Source: Bacillota bacterium
Lineage (GTDB): Bacteria; Bacillota; Clostridia; Acetivibrionales; DTU013
Direction: 5' to 3'
Assembly (NCBI GenBank): GCA_023433505.1
Contig: JAEZCO010000087.1
Location: forward strand, 124,001 to 188,000
Length of the DNA: 64,000 nucleotides
The position numbers were made by a program, and so were the translations under genes. Shown here piece after piece: positions 40,460-49,700 of this stretch; position 1 is the first letter of the stretch, and each line of letters starts with the position of its first letter. The notes under the pieces are model-generated. The model saw nothing but the letters and a program-made list of their open reading frames with translations, did not search any database and was not told the origin of the DNA.

Positions 40460-42139
40460 TCAAAAGAGGCCTGAAATCTTTCCTGCGGAATCCACATCGA
40501 TTTTTTCAGCCGAGGGTACCTTGGGAAGGCCGGGCATGGTCATGATCTCGCCGGTAATTGCAACGACAAAGCCGGCGCCGGCGGAAACCTTGACATTCCT
40601 TACCGTTACCTTGAAGCCCTTCGGCCAGCCCAATTTCTTCGGATCATCCGAGAAGGAGTACTGGGTCTTGGCCATGCAGACCGGGAGCTTGCCGAAGCCC
40701 AGGCTCTCCAGCTTCTCCAGCTCTTTCATTGCGGAAGGTGCAAAATCCACGCCGTCTCCGCCATAAACCTCCCGGACGATTGCTGTGATCTTATCCTTCA
40801 GCAAAACATCATCCGGATAGATATAGTTGAAATTATTGACGCCGGATTCCACAAGGCGCACAACTTCATTAGCCAGCTCGATTCCGCCTTCCCCGCCCTT
40901 TGCCCATACTTCGGACAAGGCTACGTTGGCTCCTAACTCGCGGCATTTTTCCGCGATCAGCTTAAGCTCGTTTTCGGTATCCGTAGGGAACCGGTTGATT
41001 GCGACGACTGCCGGCAATCCAAATTTTACGGTAATATTCTCTATATGGTGCAGCATGTTGGGCAGGCCTTTTTCCAGGGCGTCCAGGTTTTCTACCGAAA
41101 GCTCGGCCTTTGAAGCTCCGCCATGATGTTTCAATGCCCTTACCGTCGCAACGATTACAACGGCGGAAGGCCTCAGGCCTGCAATCCTGCACTTGATATC
41201 CAGGAACTTCTCCGCTCCCAGGTCAGCGCCAAAGCCGGCTTCGGTCACTACATAATCCGCCAGCTTCAAAGCCATCCTTGTAGCCATGATGCTATTGCAG
41301 CCATGGGCGATATTGGCAAAAGGTCCTCCGTGCACAAAGGCGGGAGTATGCTCAAGGGTCTGCACCAGATTGGGCTTCAAAGCGTCCTTCAAAAGAGCCG
41401 TCATGGCCCCTTCAGCATTTAATTGGCCGGCAGTAACAGGCCTATCGTCATAGGTATAGCCGACAACGATGTTCCTCAATTTCTCCTTAAGGTGGTCAAG
41501 GTCTCTTGACAGGCACAATATGGCCATGATTTCAGAAGCCACCGTTATGTCGAAGCCATCTTCGCGGGGCGTGCCGTTGGCCTTCCCGTTCAAACCGTCC
41601 ACAATAAACCGAAGCTGCCGGTCGTTCATGTCCATGCATCTTTTCCAGGTAATTCTTCTGGGGTCGATCCCGAGGGCATTGCCCTGGTAAATATGGTTGT
41701 CCAGCATCGCAGCCAGAAGATTGTTGGCTGCCCCGATGGCATGCATGTCGCCTGTGAAGTGCAGGTTTATATCTTCCATGGGAACAACCTGCGCATATCC
41801 GCCGCCTGCGGCTCCGCCCTTCACTCCGAAAACCGGCCCGAGAGAAGGTTCCCTCAATGCGATCATAACCTTCTTGCCCAGTTTGTTCAATGCATCTCCC
41901 AAACCTACCGTAGTGGTGGTTTTTCCTTCTCCCGCGGGAGTAGGATTGATGGCGGTGACAAGAATCAGTTTGCCGTCTTTCCTGTCTTTCATGTCTTTCA
42001 AAAGGTTGTAGTTGATCTTTGCCTTGTAATTGCCGTAGAGCTCCAGCTCCTCCCTGTCGATGCCCACCGCTTTGGCGATTTCTTCCACCGGCTTTAATTC
42101 CGTACTTTGAGCAATGTCGATATCACTTCTGATTTCCAT
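40460..42139 (-). CDS. fhs: Formate-tetrahydrofolate ligase
   Basis: The 559-residue protein is a full-length formyl-THF synthetase: ATP loop TPAGEGKTTTTVGLGDAL (residues about 67-84), PSLGPVFGVKGGAAGGGYAQ, HAIGAANNLLAA and KFGLPAVVAINRFPTDTE. It activates formate with ATP onto THF, the first step of the methyl branch. It follows focA by 75 bases. Start after AGGAGG-CTGCTTC. It appears to be the last gene of the Hdr-Flx cluster operon, although repeats lie downstream. Confidence 0.96.
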   Translation of the reverse strand: MEIRSDIDIAQSTELKPVEEIAKAVGIDREELELYGNYKAKINYNLLKDMKDRKDGKLILVTAINPTPAGEGKTTTTVGLGDALNKLGKKVMIALREPSLGPVFGVKGGAAGGGYAQVVPMEDINLHFTGDMHAIGAANNLLAAMLDNHIYQGNALGIDPRRITWKRCMDMNDRQLRFIVDGLNGKANGTPREDGFDITVASEIMAILCLSRDLDHLKEKLRNIVVGYTYDDRPVTAGQLNAEGAMTALLKDALKPNLVQTLEHTPAFVHGGPFANIAHGCNSIMATRMALKLADYVVTEAGFGADLGAEKFLDIKCRIAGLRPSAVVIVATVRALKHHGGASKAELSVENLDALEKGLPNMLHHIENITVKFGLPAVVAINRFPTDTENELKLIAEKCRELGANVALSEVWAKGGEGGIELANEVVRLVESGVNNFNYIYPDDVLLKDKITAIVREVYGGDGVDFAPSAMKELEKLESLGFGKLPVCMAKTQYSFSDDPKKLGWPKGFKVTVRNVKVSAGAGFVVAITGEIMTMPGLPKVPSAEKIDVDSAGKISGLF

Positions 42140-42214
42140 GAAGCAGCCTCCTTTTTTATTTTAGGAATGTATGATCAATTGTTTAGCAAACCATTTCCGT
42201 TCATTATGGTATCA

Positions 42215-43090
42215 TTAATCTTCCTTTTCATCCTCGCAGCCGCAGGCGGTTTTAGCCTTGGGCTTGTATAAAAAGCTCAACCAGTAAATGGTCCCCACAA
42301 ACAGGCTTCCTCCTACAATATTGCCTAAGGTAACCGGAATAAGGTTATTTACGAAGAAGGTTCCCCAGGTCAGGTGCGCCAACTTTTCCGGAGTGATCCC
42401 GAGAGTAGCTGCAGCTTGAACCCATAGGGGATTGCCTTTTGCCAGAATTCCTGCAGGTATGTAGTACATATTGGCCACGCTGTGCTCGAAGCCCGAGGAT
42501 ATAAAAAGCCATATAGGGAAGAAAATTGCCAGAAGCTTGCCGGTGATGTCCTTTGTTGAGAAAGCCATCCATACTGCCATACACACCAGCCAGTTGCAGA
42601 GAATTCCCATAAAAAATGCGTTTCCGAAGCTCAAGCCGGTTTTATAGACAGCCAGCTTTATTGTAAATCCACCCAGCAGTCCATTGGAAAAATTGAACTG
42701 TCCTGAGCCAAGAATGAACAGGACAATGATCATGGAACCGATGAAATTTCCAAGATACACATAAAACCAGTTTTTCAGAAGCTTTTTCCATCGGGACTCG
42801 CCTTGCAGGCATGAGACCACGATGAGGGTATTTCCGGTAAACAACTCCGCCCCCGTAATGACCACCATCATCAGGCCGGTGGCAAAAAGCGCGCCTGCCA
42901 GCGCCTTCCCCAGGCCAACGGAGGTAATGGTATGAATGGCAGTGTTGGAGCCTTCCGCAGCAAAGGCAATGAACGCTCCTGCAAGAATTCCAAGCAGCAA
43001 CAGCTTATAAGCAGGCAAATTGGACTTCCTACAGCCTACTTCGACAAATCTCTGGGTAATTTCAGGGGGGGTCAGGTGAATATTTTCCAT
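42215..43090 (-). CDS. focA: Formate/nitrite transporter family protein (FocA/NirC type)
   Basis: The 291-residue protein has the FNT family signatures: GELFTGNTLIVVSCLQG (residues about 85-101) and the second half with SGFEHSVANMYYIP, and six helices. A neighbour that uses formate (fhs) indicates formate import or export. Charged C-terminal tail KEDEKED. Start after AGGAGG. It lies 82 bases after flxA. Confidence 0.88.
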   Translation of the reverse strand: MENIHLTPPEITQRFVEVGCRKSNLPAYKLLLLGILAGAFIAFAAEGSNTAIHTITSVGLGKALAGALFATGLMMVVITGAELFTGNTLIVVSCLQGESRWKKLLKNWFYVYLGNFIGSMIIVLFILGSGQFNFSNGLLGGFTIKLAVYKTGLSFGNAFFMGILCNWLVCMAVWMAFSTKDITGKLLAIFFPIWLFISSGFEHSVANMYYIPAGILAKGNPLWVQAAATLGITPEKLAHLTWGTFFVNNLIPVTLGNIVGGSLFVGTIYWLSFLYKPKAKTACGCEDEKED

Positions 43091-43172
43091 GGATAAGCCT
43101 CCTATAATTCAAACGGTACATTTTTCCTAATGAGAAATCCCTATGCCCAACGGGCATCCCCCGTACCAGTGC

Positions 43173-44006
43173 TTAGTACTCAGCCGGCATCTCAGCCAAT
43201 TGTGACATCGTAAACACCGGGCCGTCAATACAAACATACTGGTGACCGATGTTGCACTTGCCGCATTTTCCTACGCCGCAGGTCATCCGCATTTCCAGGG
43301 TTGTAAGTATCTTTTCCTTCGGTATGCTCAGCTCTGCCAGTTTGGCCGATACAAATTTTATCATGATCGGCGGACCGCATAGCACAGCGTAGGTATTCTG
43401 TACGTCAATGTCCATTTCTCCCACCAGTATGTGAGGAAAGCCCACTTTCCCATCCCAGCCTTCTTCAGGTCTGTCAATAGTTTTAACGATGTTTGTATTT
43501 TTGGCCTTGCTCCATTGGTCAAATTCGCGCTTATAAATAAAATCGCCTGTGCTCCTTGCTGCCAGCAGCATTTGGATTTCACCGTAACGGTCACGGTTGC
43601 AATCGTCCAGCATATACAAGATCAGCGGGCGTAACGGCGCCAGTCCCAGGCCCCCGGCGATAATCAGGATGTTATTGCCTTCCATTTCTTTTACAGGAAA
43701 TGTGTTCCCAAAGGGCCCTCGCAGCCAGATTTTCGAGCCTGCCCTCAAGCTGTGCAAAGCCTCTGTTACCAAGCCCACTCTTTTTATGCTCAGCTCCATG
43801 TATTCCTTGTTCAAAGGGGAGGAGGCAAATCCGAAAGGAGCCTCGCCCACACCGGGAATGGAAAGCTCTATAAACTGGCCGGGCATGAAATCCAGACTCC
43901 CGCCGTCCAGAAGCTTCAATTTATAGGTTTTGATATCAAGGTCCGTCGTGGTTTCCTGGATGACTTCCAGAAGCTCAGCCTTCAGAGGCAAATATGGGTT
44001 CATCAA
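43173..44006 (-). CDS. FlxA-like FAD/NAD(P)-binding oxidoreductase (AsrB/HydG-gamma type)
   Basis: The 277-residue protein is a ferredoxin-NADP-reductase-type flavoprotein: N-terminal FAD beta barrel (FGFASSPLN, residues about 58-66), NAD(P) domain (ILIIAGGLGLAPLRPLI, about 110-126), then MTCGVGKCGKC near the end as the [2Fe-2S]/zinc-like Cys cluster of the AsrB/dihydroorotate-dehydrogenase-electron-transfer group. In FlxABCD-HdrABC complexes FlxA takes electrons from NADH. Its start overlaps flxB by 4 bases, so they are coupled. Cys motif GCGKCNIGH is intact. Confidence 0.8.
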   Translation of the reverse strand: MMNPYLPLKAELLEVIQETTTDLDIKTYKLKLLDGGSLDFMPGQFIELSIPGVGEAPFGFASSPLNKEYMELSIKRVGLVTEALHSLRAGSKIWLRGPFGNTFPVKEMEGNNILIIAGGLGLAPLRPLILYMLDDCNRDRYGEIQMLLAARSTGDFIYKREFDQWSKAKNTNIVKTIDRPEEGWDGKVGFPHILVGEMDIDVQNTYAVLCGPPIMIKFVSAKLAELSIPKEKILTTLEMRMTCGVGKCGKCNIGHQYVCIDGPVFTMSQLAEMPAEY

Positions 44007-44995
44007 AGTGCTTCCCTCCCCAGCGTTTTAACAATTTCTGTTACCACCGACCGGATATTCATCCCTGCCGGACAGCTTCTTATGCAACGTCCACACCCTG
44101 TACAGGCAGTATACCCGAAATTTTGCCTGACGTAAAGATACTTGTGCAGGATGCGCTGGCGGTATCTTTCCTTTTTTGACGCCCGCGGATTGTGCCCCGA
44201 GGCATGTACCGTAAATTTCGGATACATGCAGCTGTCCCAGCACCGGTATCTGACAGGCTCCCCTCTGTCAACGGTATCCTTGAATTCGAAACAATGGCAG
44301 GTAGGGCAAATGAATGTACAGGTACCGCACCCCATACATTTTTCAGATATCCTGGCCCAATCGATTTTATTGAATAAAGTGTTCTCATCCGCGTTTATTT
44401 CAAGAAGGTCTCCACTGGCCTTTTTTTCCGGTATTGCATCCGGTGAGGCGATTTCCTCAAAGCCCAGTCCTTCAAAAAGGGTCCGCCCTTTTTCAGTAAT
44501 AATTTCTGCCGTATAAGCTTCCCCGCTGTCCGAGAAGAATATGTCGCAGTCCTGGGAGAAGCCTTTATCCAGGCCCCTTTCGCCGCAGAAGCATCCCGGT
44601 TTTTCCGTCAGACAGCCCATGCCGACCAAAAGGGTATTTTTAAAATTGGACTCGAAATAAGTGTCCACGAACTTTCCTTTTGTAAATACCGCCGTCATCA
44701 CCTTAAGAGCCTCAAGGTCGCAGGGCTTCACTCCGAAAATAACTGTTTTCCTGGCGGGCACATCGTTTTGAACTGCATTTTCGCCAAAGCTCATGATTTT
44801 CTCAATCTGAGGAAACAGGTATTCCTTGGGAGACTTATATGCCGGTTCATCACTAAGAATAACCCCGGAAGGTTCTTTTATCTCTTCAAATACCAGCTTC
44901 CCGCTGTTCATCACGGGAGCGGCAACCCTGTAATTGCTGATCCAGACCTCCAGCAGCCCCTGCAGCTCACTTTTGGGAACTACAACATGCGTCAT
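44003..44995 (-). CDS. FlxB-like 4Fe-4S dicluster protein (AsrA-like)
   Basis: From the ATG at 44995 (GGGGGTGAAGAGG upstream) the protein is 330 residues. It has an AsrA/FrhB-like N-terminal half (VFGVKPCDLEALKVM, a family motif) and two [4Fe-4S] motifs at the C-terminus: CMGCGTCTFICPTC and CTGCGRCIRSCPAG. It passes electrons between FlxA and the Hdr part. The upstream gene overlaps by about 29 bases. The longer start at 45061 has no ribosome binding site. Confidence 0.8.
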   Translation of the reverse strand: MTHVVVPKSELQGLLEVWISNYRVAAPVMNSGKLVFEEIKEPSGVILSDEPAYKSPKEYLFPQIEKIMSFGENAVQNDVPARKTVIFGVKPCDLEALKVMTAVFTKGKFVDTYFESNFKNTLLVGMGCLTEKPGCFCGERGLDKGFSQDCDIFFSDSGEAYTAEIITEKGRTLFEGLGFEEIASPDAIPEKKASGDLLEINADENTLFNKIDWARISEKCMGCGTCTFICPTCHCFEFKDTVDRGEPVRYRCWDSCMYPKFTVHASGHNPRASKKERYRQRILHKYLYVRQNFGYTACTGCGRCIRSCPAGMNIRSVVTEIVKTLGREAL

Positions 44996-45854
44996 CCTCT
45001 TCACCCCCAATAAATCCGACTTCCCTGTCACCCTGATGGAAGGATAGGAGGGCCGGATCATCCTCCGTACTCACCCCTGCCTGATAGCCGTAAAGCTCTT
45101 CGCAAAATCCGGTGATTTCTTGAATGAGATACCGGATATCCACACCGGAGGGACAAACTCTTTCGCAGGCTCCGCATTCCACGCATCTCCCTGCCAGATG
45201 CATGGCCCTGCCCAGGTGATACATCATTTTAGCGCCTGTATCCAGCTCCGCCGGAAGCCAGTTGGGCAGGTTCCTGTCCATGAAGCAGGTTTCGCAGTAG
45301 CAGCCGTAGCAGGCTTGCCTGCAGGAATAGCAAAGGATGCACTTCTTAATCTCCTTCTGGAATCTTACCAGCTTTTCCTCCAGCTCCGCTTCTTTTTTCC
45401 GGTCAACGGGACGCCCCTCCGTATCAGGTTTTATATCCCCAGCTTTTTTCACCAGAACATCGTATACCGGGGGCGTCTTCACCCTGCATTCCCTGCAGCC
45501 GGGTGCAGATGTGCCATCCATGCTCTTCATCCCTTCGCACTCCACACCGATGATATAAACATTCTCTCTTTTAATCTGGTTTTCAGTCATATACATGATT
45601 ATTGCCCTTGCATCGCAGGGTTTGGCTACAATAGCGGCCCCCTCCTTCTTTTCAAGCAGGTATTTGGCAAGATTGGGCGTACAGGTTTCATCCCACTCCA
45701 GCTTGTCTGCATCTTCCGGCTTCCTCATGAAAAAGGGAATGGCATTTCCTCCTGCCTCGCTGCGGGTAAAGCCCAGAATAACCGAAGCCTGGCCTTCCTC
45801 CAGCAGGGTCTTGCAAAAGTCTGCGATTTCTTTTTTCTGATTGTCAAAACTCAT
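44967..45854 (-). CDS. FlxC-like 4Fe-4S protein (AsrA/FrhB-like paralogue)
   Basis: The 295-residue protein resembles the following gene product in the N-terminal half (AIVAKPCDARAIIMYM) and carries C-terminal Cys motifs CILCYSCRQACYGCYCETC and CVECGACERVCPSGVD, the second a regular [4Fe-4S] motif and the first an unusually Cys-rich one. A tail ending in DDACCSSQK follows. It acts beside flxB as the second iron-sulfur subunit of the Flx module. Divergence between paralogues suggests different electron partners. Confidence 0.75.
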   Translation of the reverse strand: MSFDNQKKEIADFCKTLLEEGQASVILGFTRSEAGGNAIPFFMRKPEDADKLEWDETCTPNLAKYLLEKKEGAAIVAKPCDARAIIMYMTENQIKRENVYIIGVECEGMKSMDGTSAPGCRECRVKTPPVYDVLVKKAGDIKPDTEGRPVDRKKEAELEEKLVRFQKEIKKCILCYSCRQACYGCYCETCFMDRNLPNWLPAELDTGAKMMYHLGRAMHLAGRCVECGACERVCPSGVDIRYLIQEITGFCEELYGYQAGVSTEDDPALLSFHQGDREVGFIGGEEDDACCSSQK

Positions 45855-45904
45855 TTTATCCCTCCATGACTTTCACTACAGCAAAACCTTTTAATTTATC
45901 AATG

Positions 45905-45948
45905 CTTTCAGAAATAACGCGGTAAAGCGTTCGCGATATTTCTGAAAG
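45905..45948. repeat. Hairpin repeat related to family C, copy 3
   Basis: CTTTCAGAAAT (45905-45915) and ATTTCTGAAAG (45938-45948) are perfect 11-base inverted arms around CGCGGTAAAGCGTTCGCG. It lies in the 127-base gap between mvhD and flxC and is therefore transcribed with the operon. Confidence 0.65.
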
Positions 45949-45981
45949 TCCTATAAACGCAGAAAAATTAATGTGGTAGTA

Positions 45982-46467
45982 CTATCGGTCCCCAGCAAGT
46001 TTATTGGGTCCAAGCTTCCTTACCTTGCCGGTCACTTCCTCAACTACCGATGCAAACCGGGAGCCCTCGGAAGCTGAAACCCATGTGAACTGCACTCTGT
46101 CAGGCTCTACTCCCGCAGTGGCAAGAAGCTTTTTCAGCAGGGTGAACCGCCTTCTGGCATACAGGTTTCCCGAGAGATAGTGGCAGTCTCCGGGATGGCA
46201 CCCCGAAACCATTACCCCGTCTGCGCCTTCTGTCAGCGCCTTGAGGATATACAGGGGGTTGATCCTCCCTGAGCATGGCAGCCGGATGATCCGGATGTTT
46301 GGCGGATACTGGATTCTGCTGGTGCCAGCCAGGTCGGCGCCCGCATAGCTGCACCAGTTGCACAGGAAAGCTACAATTTTAGGCTCCCACTCCGGGATAG
46401 GGGGACAGGCTTCCTGTTCCGTTCTGTTGGCATTTATCTCTTTATTCCTAACGGTTTGTTCAATCAT
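45982..46467 (-). CDS. mvhD: MvhD-like [2Fe-2S] electron-transfer subunit
   Basis: The 161-residue protein matches MvhD, the iron-sulfur partner of HdrA: KIVAFLCNWCSYAGADLAG (residues about 28-47), RIIRLPCSGRINPLYILKAL, and GVMVSGCHPGDCHYLSGN. The Cys in FLCNWC, PCSG and GCHPGDC hold the [2Fe-2S] cluster. It hands electrons from the input module to HdrA. It is downstream of the hdrA fusion and upstream of flxC, matching the FlxD/MvhD position. Confidence 0.9.
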   Translation of the reverse strand: MIEQTVRNKEINANRTEQEACPPIPEWEPKIVAFLCNWCSYAGADLAGTSRIQYPPNIRIIRLPCSGRINPLYILKALTEGADGVMVSGCHPGDCHYLSGNLYARRRFTLLKKLLATAGVEPDRVQFTWVSASEGSRFASVVEEVTGKVRKLGPNKLAGDR

Positions 46468-46504
46468 CTTCTCACACTCCCGCTGCTATTTTTAGTAATT
46501 TTGA

Positions 46505-46676
46505 AAACTCAAATCCTTTGCCATTAGTATGAAAAAGGTAATGGAATGGCGATCAATGATCGCCGCTACATTTTTCATCCTCAGGTGTGCCGCATGCGGC
46601 ATGGGCATTGAGATGGCTCTACCCACACTTTTTCACCTTGAGATTCCACATCGCCAGGGCTCCTCGCGATGACAAC
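46505..46676. repeat. Dispersed palindromic repeat, family A copy 2, with family B fragment
   Basis: GAAAACTCAAATCCTTTGCC, TTAGTATGAAAAAGG, GGCGATCAATGATCGCC (46548-46564), CATCCTCAGGTGTGCC, then CATCGCCAGGGCTCCTCGCG-ATGACA at the end. Fills the 240-base gap between mvhD and the hdrA fusion, in the operon. Confidence 0.75.
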
Positions 46677-46707
46677 TGCATTGCAATAAAATGGCTTTCA
46701 TAATCAC

Positions 46708-49700
46708 TCAATTTCTCAACAAATACTCCAGCTCGCTTACTACCTGTCTGTCCGTAAAGCCGTTTACATCCACAGCGCCGCACCTGCAGGTGGCGGAGCA
46801 TGTTCCGCAGCCCTTGCACAAAACCGCATTGACTACGGCTTTTTTCACTGTTATATCCCGCTTCTTTATATCCTGAACACTGATGGCCTTATAGGCGCAA
46901 ACCTTCTCGCAGGCTCCGCACCCTGCACAAAGCATCTCGTTTACCTGGGCAATGGTCCCTTCCGTCTCCAGGGTGTCTTTGGCAATGACCGTAGCAGCCC
47001 TTGCCGCAGCAGCCTTTCCCTGGGTAATGCATTCCTTCAGGCTCTTTGGCGCATGGGCCAGGCCACAGAGATAGACGCCTTCCGTGGCAAAATCAACAGG
47101 CCGCAGCTTGGCATGGGCCTCCAGGAAGAAGCCTTCTTGATTCAGCGGCACCTTCAGCATCTGTGCCAGGACCTTGTTGTTTTCCTTTGACGGCATTACC
47201 GCAGAGCTTAATACCACGAGGTCTGCTTTGATTTCAATATCCTCATCCAATATCGGTTCATATGCCTTTACAGCAAGCATGCCGTTCCTATCAATAATCT
47301 CCGGCTTCCTTTCCGGCTCATACCTGACAAACTGTACTCCGGCTTTTCTGGCCGCATTATAGCTGATTTCATTCAAGCCATAGGACCGGATATCCCTGTA
47401 AAGGATTGTAATGTTGGCTTCAGGGTTCATTTCCTTCAGCATAAGCGCATTTTTTATTGCCTGATTACAGCATACCCTGCTGCAGTAAGGCCTTTCCGAA
47501 TCTCTAGAACCCACACATTGTATCATTACAATATTCCGGGCTTTATCAATGGCATCGCTGCTGTCCTTCAAGCGTTCTTCCAATTCCATCTGGGTCAGAA
47601 CCCGGGGGCTTGAACCGTATAAATATTCCTTCGGCTTGTATTCATCCGCACCTGTTGCTACAATAACGACGCCATGGCCTATTTCCCTGTCACCTTCACC
47701 GCCGGTTGAAAGAAGGGTGGAATATTTGCCCACATACCCGTCAATTTGCTTGATCTCAGTATTGAGATAAACCTCTATCAGCGGATTCTTTGCAACATCT
47801 TCGATATATTTTCTGATATAGCCTTCATACTGCCTTCCTGACGGAGAGGTATTCAAACGTGCCGCATTACCGCCCAGTGAGCCGGTCTTTTCAACCAGGT
47901 ATACCTTATACCCCATCCCCGCGATTTCAAGAGCGGCAGCAATGCCTGCCATTCCACCGCCAATAACCAATGCGGCTTTTCTGACTTCAATTTTCTGCTT
48001 TACCAGCTGCCTTGCAAAGGTCACCTTGCCGACAGCCATCTTGACCAGTTCTCTGGCCTTATAAGTAGCATCGGCATAGCGGTCCATGTGCACCCAGGAG
48101 CATTGATCACGTATATTCGCCATTGTGAACAGGTACGGGTTCAAGCCCGCTTTTGAAAGGACCGTCTGGAATAAAGGCTCATGAGTCCTTGGCGTACATG
48201 AAGCAACTACCACCCGGTTCAGATCATACTCCTTTATTTTCTCAGCGATATTTTTCTGAGCATCCACCGAGCAGGTATAAAGATTTTGGTCCGCATACTC
48301 CACGAAAGGCAGGGTCTTGGCGTATTCCACCACATCATTCACACTAAGGTACCCGCCTATATTGATGCCGCAATGGCATACAAATACCCCTATTCGAATA
48401 GGCTCTTTGGAGACGTCACGGAAAGGCGCCTGCTCCTCCTGAACAAAGTAGGAAGAATACTCCTCCATACTGACCTCCAGCGTGTTGGCTATTTTAGAAG
48501 CCTCGGAAGCCGCCGCGCTTGCTTCTACTACGGTTTCGGGAATATCCTTGGGTCCTGAAGCAGCGCCGCAGGCAACCACTCCCGTCTTTGAAGTCATTGG
48601 AGGCGCCATTTCATTTACCCAGCAGAAACCGTACCGGTCCGTCTTTACGCCGTTTTTTTCAAAAAACCTCTGTATTTCCTTTTTCGGCGTCAGCCCCACG
48701 GAAAGCACTACCATGTCATACTCATCCACCGCCATGCTGCCCTTAGGGTCGCAAAACTTAATATTCAGCTTTCCGTCAATGTTTTCGGAAACATCGGCCA
48801 CCCTGCTTCGGATAAAGCCGATCCCATATTTACTCTTTGCCGAATCGATATATTTATCGAAGTCCTTGCCATAAGCCCTCATATCCATGTAGAATATGTC
48901 AATATCTTTTACGGCGGGCAAATGCTCCCTGGTAATAATCGCTTCCTTGATGGCATACATGCAGCACACGGCCGAACAGTATTCGCTGTCGCATTTGGTA
49001 TCCCTGGAACCGACGCACTGTATAAAGGCGATCCTGGAAGGAGCCTTTCCGTCGGATGGCCTTTGCACATGTCCATGGAAAGGCCCGGAGGTGGAGAGTA
49101 TTCGTTCGTATTCCATACTGGTAACTACGTTTTTCGACCTTCCATACCCCAGGTCCTCCGGGATATCCTTTGAGGTATCATACCCGTTTGCCATGATTAC
49201 GGAGCTTACAGGAATTTCTACGACCTCATCCGACTGCTCATGCCTTATGGCGCCTGACCGGCAAGTACGTTCACAGGCCTTGCACTCGGAACAGATGGAA
49301 CAGTCAACACACCGCAGCGCTTCTTTTACCGACTGCTCTTCATCAAAGCCCAGTTCCACTTCGTCAAAGCTTCCTATCCTTGCAGCTTTTTCCAGAACAG
49401 GCATCGCTTGGCGGCTTTTATGGGCCAGCCCTTTAAAGTTGATTTCTTCAATGGGGGTCTCCTGCAGAAGGAAGGGCTCGATGGGAAGATCGGTACCCTC
49501 CAGATAATTTCTTATGCTCTTTGCAGCCTTGTTGCCTGCCGCTATGGCTTCAATCACGGTGGCCGGTCCCGAAACGGCATCACCGCCGGCAAAGACACCC
49601 GGGTCACCTGTCAGCATTTTATTCACATCACATACGATGGTCCCGTTCTTTTCAAAGCAAATTCCTCCGGTTGTATTGAACATCCCTGTGTCGACTGCCT

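Noticed and set aside
43173..45854. Anaerobic sulfite reductase AsrAB
   Set aside because: FlxA/B/C-like proteins resemble AsrB/AsrA, but there is no AsrC sirohaem subunit and the neighbours are Hdr/MvhD, which favours the Flx assignment.
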